Part shown: one piece after another, positions 1 to 5,707 of the stretch
Position numbering within the stretch: position 1 is the stretch's first letter
Layout of the letters: every line of letters starts with the position of its first letter
Assembly (NCBI GenBank): GCA_050485785.1
Contig: JBJHCA010000119.1
Span: 1 to 6,661 of the forward strand
Direction of reading: 5' to 3'
Origin: JBJHCA01 sp050485785
GTDB taxonomy: Bacteria > Bacteroidota > Bacteroidia > Chitinophagales > Saprospiraceae
DNA: 6,661 nucleotides
Made by a program: the position numbers and the translations under genes
Notes under the pieces: generated by a model
What the model was told of the DNA's origin: nothing
The model's input: the letters and a program-made list of their open reading frames with translations, nothing else
Databases searched by the model: none

Positions 1-885
1 AGTGTGTAGTCCTTCGTATACTACCACCAGATTTCTGGCTTCTTCATACACGTCATAGTTATTGGTTGCCATAAAGCCACCGATATTGACCAGGGCATCC
101 TTCTTTGCACTCATAGTGGCTCCGTCTGTGAGGGAGCAAAATTCCTTCACAATATCAGCAACAGACTTCCCGTGGTAACCAGGTTCACGTTGTTGAATAA
201 ACCATGCATTTTCAGCAACCCTTGTCATGTCGTGAATCACCTGAATTCCATGATTCCGGGTATATTCTCTGAGAGTCTTCATGTTTTCCATGCTGACGGG
301 TTGCCCTCCGGCCATATTAACATTGGAAGCTACACATACATATGCAATTTTATCAGCTCCGTATTTTTTTACCAAATCATCCAGTTTGCCGAGGTCAATG
401 TTACCTTTAAAAGGATGTTCGCTTTCCGGATCGTGGGCTTCGTCGATGATCACATCCACAAATGTCCCCCCGGCCAACTCCTGATGCAGGCGGGTTGTGG
501 TGAAATACATATTGCCGGGTACAAAATCGCCCTTTTTAATCATGATTTGCGAGAGAATATTCTCAGCTCCACGGCCCTGATGTGTTGGAATAACATATTG
601 ATATCCATAATACTTTTGAATGGCAGCTTCCATTCTATCAAAACTGCTGCTGCCGGCATAAGCTTCATCACCAAGCATCATAGCACTCCACTGCCGGTCA
701 CTCATAGCATTGGTACCACTGTCAGTAAGTAAATCTATGTACACTTGTGCGGAAGGTAGTAAAAAAGTATTGTATCCTGCAGTCTCGAGTGCCTGCCTGC
801 GGTCATCCCTGCTGGTCATGGTAAGCAGTTCAACCATTTTCATCCGGTATGGCTCGGCCCAGGATCTTCGGTTTAAAGTTTTCAT
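1..885 (-). CDS. tpl: Tyrosine phenol-lyase-like beta-eliminating lyase (3' end outside window)
   Basis: PLP-dependent lyase of the tryptophanase/tyrosine phenol-lyase family (fold type I, cytosolic); the expected reaction is L-tyrosine to phenol, pyruvate and ammonium. The first 295 residues are visible; the family has about 456-470. Landmarks in order: EPYR (11-14), DLLTDSGTNAMSD (51-63), DEAYAGS (73-79), THQGRGAE (101-108), GNMYFTTTR (124-132), AGGQPVS (192-198), Asp219 and Arg222, and SAKKD with the probable PLP lysine Lys262. Thr129 aligns with Thr124 of Citrobacter freundii TPL, where tryptophanases carry Asp. The Arg100-to-Thr124 spacing (24 residues) is also conserved. The distal specificity residues (TPL Arg381 and Phe448) lie off the left edge, so the substrate call is not complete. 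Leu293 occupies the TPL Met288 position. The start at 885 places EPYR at the family's usual distance. It follows the paralogous lyase by 13 bases, so it is probably in the same operon. No clear Shine-Dalgarno is seen. Confidence 0.8.
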   Translation of the reverse strand, partial: MKTLNRRSWAEPYRMKMVELLTMTSRDDRRQALETAGYNTFLLPSAQVYIDLLTDSGTNAMSDRQWSAMMLGDEAYAGSSSFDRMEAAIQKYYGYQYVIPTHQGRGAENILSQIMIKKGDFVPGNMYFTTTRLHQELAGGTFVDVIIDEAHDPESEHPFKGNIDLGKLDDLVKKYGADKIAYVCVASNVNMAGGQPVSMENMKTLREYTRNHGIQVIHDMTRVAENAWFIQQREPGYHGKSVADIVKEFCSLTDGATMSAKKDALVNIGGFMATNNYDVYEEARNLVVVYEGLHT

Positions 886-898
886 AGTCCGGTATTTA

Positions 899-2338
899 TT
901 AAATTCGCTCAAATTGTGCTGTAAAGTGTCTCAAAACCGGTGGTTCCCATACAATTTTCAGACCCCGGGAGGGGCTTTCACTGCGTATCAGAATACTGAA
1001 CACCTCAATTACATAGTCAATATGGCTCTGGGTGTAAACGCGGCGCGGAATGGCCAGCCTTACCAACTCACGCGGTGCAGGGACTAGTTGATCCCGGTCG
1101 TCCTTTTTACCAAACATAACGCTGCCCACTTCAACACAGCGGATACCGCCCAGTTGATAAAGTTCACAAACCAGCATTTGGCCGGGGAACTCGTGAGGAG
1201 GAATATGAGGATACAAGGCACCGGCATCAATGTACACCGCATGCCCGCCTATGGGCCTGAATACCGGTATGCCCAGCTGATGAAGATGATCTCCCAGATA
1301 CGCCGTGCTCTTGATCCGGTAGTGCAAATAGTCTTTGTCAAACACTTCTTCCAATCCGGTAGCCATGGCTTCCATATCGCGTCCTGAAAGACCTCCGTAG
1401 GTGGTAAAACCCTCAGAAATGATCAGTTGATTGGTACATAACCGGTAAAGCTTTTCGTCACGCATGCACAGTAAACCTCCCATGTTGACCATACCGTCCT
1501 TTTTTGCACTCATAACAAAAACATCGGCCAGAGCCAGCATTTCTTTGGCTATGCTGCGATAGGACTTCTGCAGGAAACCAACTTCACGGTGCTTGATAAA
1601 GTAACTGTTTTCTGCAATTCTGCAGGCATCAAGCACCAACAAAATGTTATGTCTACTACAAATATCCCTAACAGCCAAAGCATTGGACATACTTACCGGT
1701 TGTCCACCTGAGGAGTTGTTGGTCACTGTAAGCACTACTGCAGCTATTCTGTGAGCCCCCATTTCCTCAATGCACTTTACCAGCTTTTGTGTATCCATGT
1801 TTCCTTTAAACGGAAGAGGATTGAACGGGTCCATGGCTTCATCAGGCATCAGGTCATAAGCCTCGGAACCGGTGTACTCAATATTAGCCCGGGTGGTATC
1901 AAAGTGGGTATTGCTCAGGAATATTTTTCCCGGGCCACCCAGCAGGCCGTACAAAATACGCTCAGCAGCACGTCCCTGGTGAGTGGGCAATACATAGGGC
2001 ATCCCGGTAAGTGACCTTACCACCTTTTCCAGGCGAATCCAGCTTCTGGCACCTGCATAGCTTTCGTCGGCCTGCATCATGGCTGCCCACTGATGCTGGC
2101 TCATGGCACCGGTGCCACTGTCTGTCAAAAGGTCGATAAATACGTCGTCCGAGGCCAGCAGAAAAGGATTATACCCTGCCCGGGACAATGCTTCGCTGCG
2201 GTATTCCGCATCGGTAATCCTGATGGGTTCCACCATTTTTATACGGAAAGGCTCGGCCAGTGTGGTCATTTCGTGTGACGTCATTCCGGCCGGTTTGCTG
2301 TTTGACTGAGTTTTCAGTGTTGTTGGATTCATCTCCAT
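899..2338 (-). CDS. tnaA: Tryptophanase-type beta-eliminating lyase
   Basis: PLP enzyme expected to cleave L-tryptophan to indole, pyruvate and ammonium in the cytosol. The 479 residues contain EPFRIK (29-34), DLLTDSGTGAMSQ (69-81), THQGRAAE (119-126), HFDTTR (145-150), SGGQPVS (210-216), DACR (237-240), SAKKD with PLP lysine Lys280, GGHAVYIDAG (364-373), IPRRVYTQ (430-437) and VLRHFTA (468-474). Three residues point to tryptophanase and away from tyrosine phenol-lyase: Asp147 (E. coli TnaA Asp137; TPL has Thr124), Val404 (TnaA Ile394, Proteus Val394; TPL has Arg381) and His471 (TnaA His463; TPL has Phe448). However, the loop before the FDTT motif is about 10 residues shorter than in E. coli TnaA and matches TPL length. 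GRAAE replaces the usual GRGAE. Possible starts are 2338, 2332 (ATGA overlap with the nadB stop) and 2269; the last gives 456 residues and best matches family length. Indole production is inferred. Confidence 0.9.
   Translation of the reverse strand: MEMNPTTLKTQSNSKPAGMTSHEMTTLAEPFRIKMVEPIRITDAEYRSEALSRAGYNPFLLASDDVFIDLLTDSGTGAMSQHQWAAMMQADESYAGARSWIRLEKVVRSLTGMPYVLPTHQGRAAERILYGLLGGPGKIFLSNTHFDTTRANIEYTGSEAYDLMPDEAMDPFNPLPFKGNMDTQKLVKCIEEMGAHRIAAVVLTVTNNSSGGQPVSMSNALAVRDICSRHNILLVLDACRIAENSYFIKHREVGFLQKSYRSIAKEMLALADVFVMSAKKDGMVNMGGLLCMRDEKLYRLCTNQLIISEGFTTYGGLSGRDMEAMATGLEEVFDKDYLHYRIKSTAYLGDHLHQLGIPVFRPIGGHAVYIDAGALYPHIPPHEFPGQMLVCELYQLGGIRCVEVGSVMFGKKDDRDQLVPAPRELVRLAIPRRVYTQSHIDYVIEVFSILIRSESPSRGLKIVWEPPVLRHFTAQFERI
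2329..2338 (-). other. nadB/tnaA overlap with two candidate starts
   Basis: On the minus strand the junction reads ATGGAGATGA. The nadB stop is the final TGA (2331-2329). Two in-frame ATG codons for the lyase lie at 2338 and 2332; the second forms a classic ATGA stop-start overlap. GGAG lies between them but touches the second ATG, so it is too close to be an ordinary ribosome-binding site for it. Terminating ribosomes could reinitiate here. A third ATG at 2269, matching family N-termini, is the alternative. Confidence 0.6.
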
Positions 2339-3969
2339 TGTTCAAGTTTTTGCAATACTATCCATTGTGCGATATAATGCAGATTGCTCAATGCATTGCT
2401 TTCAGGGTTCTGACTACTGATCCGGTTGCAGAGCCGCCAGACTGAATCGAGCTCAAGACGGGCTTCAAGCAAGTCGGAACGGCTTGCATCAGGTCCTGCA
2501 AACTGGGTCATTACCGTTTTAATCAGCATGCGAACAGAGCGGATTTCTGCATTGCTACCCTCGTTTTCAAATAATGATGGTTGATTCATTCTATGTTCAC
2601 CGGCATTTCCAACCGAATACCTGGTATAAAATGCTGAAGAAGCAGGGGTTGAAGTTTCATGTACCCGGTTGTTATGGTTGTGGGTTTTATGGATAGCTCT
2701 TTGTTGTACGATATCCCCTGATCTTAGCCATGTGACGACAGAAACAATAGCTGCCTGCTGTACTACGGAAGGAGGCAACCATGAAGCCATGTGAACAGCT
2801 GTAATATGAGGAAAAACCAAAGCTTCGGCCAGAGAATTGCTCGCCAGCCTGTTGGCACCTTGTACACCGTTATTGGCACACTCGCCCACCGCATACAGCT
2901 TGCTGATATTGGTACGCCCCATCAGATCAGTGGTAATTCCGCCACATTGATAGTGTGCTGCAGGAACTATTGGAATCCGATCACGGGTAAAATCAAATCC
3001 TTCCGCTTCAAGCCGGGTGGTAATGGTGGGAAAATGATAGCGGACAAGGTTGGCTGGTAAATGCCTCAAACTCAAGTACACACAAGGTTTTGCTGTTTTT
3101 TTCATCGTGTCAATGATGGCCGATGAGACTACATCTCTTGTTGCTAATTCACCTCGCTTGTCATAGGAAAACAAAAACCTCCGGCCATACTCATCAACTA
3201 TGCGGGCACCCAATCCTCTTAATGCCTCCGACAAAAGGTAAAGTGTAGGCTTATCGGGCTGGTATAATGCGGTGGGATGAAATTGGATATACTGCATCCC
3301 GGAAATTCCTGCACCAGCTCTGCCTGCGAGTGCTATTCCGTCGCCGGTAGCACCGGAGGGGTTGGTTGTATATCTGTACACCTGTCCACATCCGCCGGTT
3401 GCCAGTATCACAGCATTGGCACTAATCAATATACTGTCGGCAGAGCCAAGCTGCAGAGCTTTGATTCCGGTGCATCGGTCTTCCGTAAATATCAATCCGG
3501 TAGCGGTTAAGTTGAAAACAGGATGTACATTGGGTAAGGTTGAAACTTTATCGAGTAATACCCTCATTACTTCTTTACCTGTTGCATCGCGACTGCAAAC
3601 TATTCTTGGAAAACGGTGGCCGCCTTCCAGTGCTGACTGAAATGTGCCATCCCGGTTTTTATCGAACTGTGCACCCCAGGCTTCTAGCTCCCTGATACGG
3701 TCCGGGACTTCATTCACCAAAAGCTTTACGGCCTCCGCGTTATTGAGATTTTGGCCTGCAGCCAGGGTGTCTTCCAGGTGGCACATGGGTTTGTCAGAGG
3801 CTTCATGCATTACGGAAGCAATACCGCCCTGTGCCCTGGCTGAATTGGTACTGCCGGGGTCATTCTTTCCCATGAGCAATATGTGCAGGTCGGGTCTGAG
3901 CTCTGCCAGTTTGATTGCAGCAGATAGCCCTGCCACACCTGATCCGACAATCAATACATCTGTTCTCAT
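2329..3969 (-). CDS. nadB: L-aspartate oxidase
   Basis: FAD flavoprotein oxidising L-aspartate to iminoaspartate, the first step of de novo NAD synthesis; the product passes to NadA. The 546 residues start with a dinucleotide-binding motif GSGVAGLSAA (9-18). They continue with ARAQGGIA (44-51), EGGHRFPRI (115-123), ATGGCGQVYR (190-199), QFHPTALY (229-236), GELATRD (273-279), AAHYQCGG (337-344) and GANRLASNSLAEAL (371-384). By alignment from memory to E. coli NadB, His231, Arg278, His339 and Arg374 match active-site His244, Arg290, His351 and Arg386, so the catalytic domain looks intact. The remainder is odd: about 50 extra residues, rich in His, Asn and Ser, lie between 387 and 480. The usual GIVR motif reads GPDASRS (492-498), and the protein ends at KLEQWR before the family's ESRGLH tail. 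The start overlaps the nadA stop by 4 bases (ATGA), implying translational coupling. Confidence 0.95.
   Translation of the reverse strand: MRTDVLIVGSGVAGLSAAIKLAELRPDLHILLMGKNDPGSTNSARAQGGIASVMHEASDKPMCHLEDTLAAGQNLNNAEAVKLLVNEVPDRIRELEAWGAQFDKNRDGTFQSALEGGHRFPRIVCSRDATGKEVMRVLLDKVSTLPNVHPVFNLTATGLIFTEDRCTGIKALQLGSADSILISANAVILATGGCGQVYRYTTNPSGATGDGIALAGRAGAGISGMQYIQFHPTALYQPDKPTLYLLSEALRGLGARIVDEYGRRFLFSYDKRGELATRDVVSSAIIDTMKKTAKPCVYLSLRHLPANLVRYHFPTITTRLEAEGFDFTRDRIPIVPAAHYQCGGITTDLMGRTNISKLYAVGECANNGVQGANRLASNSLAEALVFPHITAVHMASWLPPSVVQQAAIVSVVTWLRSGDIVQQRAIHKTHNHNNRVHETSTPASSAFYTRYSVGNAGEHRMNQPSLFENEGSNAEIRSVRMLIKTVMTQFAGPDASRSDLLEARLELDSVWRLCNRISSQNPESNALSNLHYIAQWIVLQKLEQWR
3966..3969 (-). 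other. nadA/nadB ATGA stop-start overlap
   Basis: The minus-strand bases ATGA hold the nadB ATG (3969-3967) and the nadA TGA (3968-3966). GGAG lies three bases upstream of the ATG within the last nadA codons and could act as a short-spaced ribosome-binding site. The arrangement implies coupled translation of the two enzymes that handle the unstable intermediate iminoaspartate. Confidence 0.85.
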
Positions 3970-4952
3970 GATCTCCGGTTTGAGATTTCCATCATTCTGT
4001 TAAGCGGTATTTGTGCTTCACTGATGAGGCTGTCGGGCAGTATGATTTCCGGGGACTCATAAAGCAGGCAGTCTCTGAGCTTTGACGGGGTATTCATTTT
4101 CATAAAGCGGCACTCGCTGCAGGCACAGGCATTGGTTTCAAAAGAAGGGGCGGGAATCAGCTTCTTATCAGGCATTAACTTTGCCATCTGATGAAGGATT
4201 CCCGCTTCGGTAACGACTATGAACGTTTTTGCCTTTTGTTTCTTTGCGTATTCTATGATACCGGCTGTTGAGCCAATGTAATCTGCATACTCAAGTATAT
4301 GAGCAGATGACTCAGGATGTACCAATACCTGAGCTTCAGGATGTTTATCAATCAATGTTTTGAGCTTTATAGCTGAAAATGCTTCATGTACCTCACATGC
4401 GCCATCCCACAACTCCATTGGCCTGCCGGTTTTGTTCATCAGGTATCTGCCAAGATGCTTGTCGGGTGCAAACAGGATTTTGCGGTGTATTGGAACCGAC
4501 TGAATAACAGCCTCGGCGTTGCTCGAAGTACAAATCAAATGACTCATGGCTTTAACTTCGGCCGGACTGTTAATATAGGTGATGATAACGTGGTCGGGAA
4601 AATTGCTGATATGCTCCCTGAATGCTTCAGGCCGGCATGATTCGGACAAGGAACAGCCTGCATCGAGATCGGGCAGCAGAACTTTTTTGGATGGATTCAG
4701 AATTTTTGCCGTTTCAGCCATGAAATGAACCCCGCAAAAAACGATAATATCTGCATTAGTTCCGACGGCTAATTGCGAAAGTGCCAGGCTGTCGCCTAAA
4801 TAATCTGCAAGATCTTGAATAAACGGCTCCTGATAATAATGGGCCAAAATCACTGCATTCTTCTTTTTTTTCAGCGCAACAATTTCCCTGCGAAGTTTAT
4901 CCTTTATTTCATTGATCCGCAGAACATGCTGGTTGTTTACAATAGTCGTCAT
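3966..4952 (-). CDS. nadA: Quinolinate synthase A
   Basis: [4Fe-4S] enzyme that condenses iminoaspartate with dihydroxyacetone phosphate to quinolinate, the second step of the aspartate route to NAD. The 328 residues are full length and form the three-fold pseudo-repeat family. Expected cluster ligands are Cys100 (DAGCSLSESC), Cys186 (GACEVHE) and Cys281 (SECRFMKMN), which align with E. coli Cys113, Cys200 and Cys297. Other family signatures are AHYYQ (37-41), GDSLALS (53-59), FCGVHFMAETAKIL (72-85), APDKHLGRY (162-170), HPES (212-215) and GST (227-229). Near the last ligand the cysteines are spaced CxCxxC (276, 278, 281), where E. coli has CxxCxxC, so the E. coli Cys291-Cys294 disulfide switch may not apply. 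First gene of the leftward operon; an ATGA overlap joins it to nadB. A Bacteroidota-type promoter lies about 70-100 bases upstream. MTTIV at 4952 is the first suitable start. Confidence 0.97.
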   Translation of the reverse strand: MTTIVNNQHVLRINEIKDKLRREIVALKKKKNAVILAHYYQEPFIQDLADYLGDSLALSQLAVGTNADIIVFCGVHFMAETAKILNPSKKVLLPDLDAGCSLSESCRPEAFREHISNFPDHVIITYINSPAEVKAMSHLICTSSNAEAVIQSVPIHRKILFAPDKHLGRYLMNKTGRPMELWDGACEVHEAFSAIKLKTLIDKHPEAQVLVHPESSAHILEYADYIGSTAGIIEYAKKQKAKTFIVVTEAGILHQMAKLMPDKKLIPAPSFETNACACSECRFMKMNTPSKLRDCLLYESPEIILPDSLISEAQIPLNRMMEISNRRS

Positions 4953-4985
4953 ACAATCACATTACAAAAATCAAACTGCAGCATG

Positions 4986-5003
4986 GTTTTTCCCGACAAA
5001 AAC
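4986..5003 (-). other. Small hairpin in the nadA leader
   Basis: The predicted nadA leader contains GTTTTT and AAAAAC arms separated by six bases, giving a six-pair stem made mostly of A-U pairs. It is too weak for a confident riboswitch or attenuator, and it does not resemble any NAD riboswitch I recognise. Noted as the only simple structure in the leader. Confidence 0.2.
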
Positions 5004-5021
5004 ACCCTGCCTTACGAGCTA

Positions 5022-5050
5022 CAAATATACCCTTTTCATGCCTCATAAAA
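5022..5050 (-). promoter_or_regulatory. Probable Bacteroidota-type promoter of the nadA operon
   Basis: Read on the minus strand, TATATTTG (5029-5022) matches the TAnnTTTG -7 consensus of Bacteroidota exactly. Seventeen bases upstream is TTTT (5050-5047), a partial match to the TTTG -33 element. Transcription would begin near 5014-5017, leaving a leader of about 60 bases before the nadA ATG. The -7 match is direct; promoter activity and the start site are inferred. Confidence 0.6.
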
Positions 5051-5065
5051 GACATTTTTATCCGT

Positions 5066-5079
5066 TATTTTTAAAAATA
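5066..5079. repeat. 14-bp perfect palindrome in the divergent intergenic region
   Basis: TATTTTTAAAAATA reads the same on both strands. It lies about 16 bases upstream of the nadA -33-like element and about 40 bases before the acetyltransferase start. It could be a regulator site or an AT-rich upstream element shared by the divergent genes. Its A/T composition makes a chance occurrence plausible, and the flanking bases do not extend the symmetry. Confidence 0.3.
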
Positions 5080-5108
5080 GTTTTCCAACCAAAAACCTTG
5101 ATTATTGA

Positions 5109-5116
5109 TACCTTTA
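5109..5116 (+). promoter_or_regulatory. Weak candidate -7 element of the acetyltransferase gene
   Basis: TACCTTTA matches seven of the eight TAnnTTTG -7 positions and ends four bases before the ATG at 5121. If used, the transcript would have almost no leader. No good -33 element is present at the expected spacing, so this is tentative. TATTTTTA at 5066-5073 is an equally imperfect alternative. Confidence 0.25.
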
Positions 5117-5120
5117 CGGA

Positions 5121-5699
5121 ATGCGAAATCAGGAAGCCTTTGTTCATGAATCGGCTATTGTTCACGAAACCGTGAGCCTGGGAGAGGGTACCAAAGTCTG
5201 GCATTTTTGCCACATCATGGAATATGCAGAACTGGGAAGGAATTGCTCGGTGGGTCAGAACTGCTTCATAGGCCGCCATGTGAAAGTAGGTAAAGGCGTT
5301 AAAGTTCAGAACAATGTTTCCCTGTATGAAGGCTTGCAGGTTGAGGATGATGTATTTATTGGCCCATCAGCGGTGTTTACCAATGTGATCAACCCCAGGA
5401 GTTTTGTTATTCGCAGACAGGAGTTTAAGCCGACCTATCTGGAAAAAGGATGTACGATTGGAGCCAATGCTACTGTACTGTGCGGCGTCAGGTTGGGAGC
5501 ATGGAGTATGATCGGAGCCGGAGCAGTAGTTACCCGGGATGTAAAGCCTTACGAGCTGGTGACCGGAGTGCCGGCCAGGCACGCAGGCTGGGTGAGCCGC
5601 GCAGGCTTGAGGTTATCCTTTAATGCAAAAGGGCGTGCTCAATGCCCTGAAACGGGTGAGTACTACAAAATGGGCGAAGGCCACATAATGCCTGAATAA
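5121..5699 (+). CDS. wbpD: WbpD/WlbB-type nucleotide-sugar N-acetyltransferase
   Basis: Cytosolic left-handed beta-helix transferase of 192 residues. WbpD/WlbB enzymes use acetyl-CoA to acetylate the 3-amino group of UDP-2-acetamido-3-amino-2,3-dideoxy-glucuronate, on the way to di-N-acetylated uronic acids of O-antigen or other surface glycans. Hexapeptide turns run through residues 11-140, for example SAIVHE, CFIGRH, CTIGAN and MIGAGA. Family marks are VWHFCHI (26-32), QNNVSLYEG (63-71), GPSAVFTNVINPRS (81-94) and GVPARHAGW (149-157), followed by a C-terminal CPETGEYY element (175-182). The ATG at 5121 is the first in frame after an upstream TGA at 5106-5108, and it places the first beta-helix turn normally. 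It is divergent from nadA and convergent with guaB. No wbpA-, wbpB- or wbpE-like partner is in the window, so the exact sugar substrate is inferred from family resemblance. Confidence 0.85.
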   Translation: MRNQEAFVHESAIVHETVSLGEGTKVWHFCHIMEYAELGRNCSVGQNCFIGRHVKVGKGVKVQNNVSLYEGLQVEDDVFIGPSAVFTNVINPRSFVIRRQEFKPTYLEKGCTIGANATVLCGVRLGAWSMIGAGAVVTRDVKPYELVTGVPARHAGWVSRAGLRLSFNAKGRAQCPETGEYYKMGEGHIMPE

Positions 5700-5707
5700 A
5701 TTACCCG

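Noticed and set aside
172..732. Plus-strand open frame of 186 codons opposite the left lyase
   Set aside because: It lies wholly antisense to a gene with clear family motifs, and its translation shows no recognisable domain.
710..1387. Plus-strand open frames across the tpl/tnaA junction
   Set aside because: They are antisense to both lyases, carry no motifs, and have no plausible promoter.
3644..4003. Plus-strand open frame of 119 codons opposite the nadB N-terminus
   Set aside because: It is the complement of the conserved FAD-binding region; the Ser/Pro/Ala-rich translation is typical of an antisense shadow.
4953..5016. NAD-sensing riboswitch in the nadA leader
   Set aside because: The leader is only about 60 bases and contains just one A-U-rich six-pair stem; I see no known riboswitch architecture.
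5058..5279. Minus-strand open frame of 73 codons overlapping the acetyltransferase start
   Set aside because: It overlaps the strongly supported beta-helix coding sequence and the intergenic region, with no motif or promoter support.
5678..5693. AGGC/GCCT hairpin before the acetyltransferase stop
   Set aside because: A four-pair stem with an eight-base loop is too weak to call a terminator.
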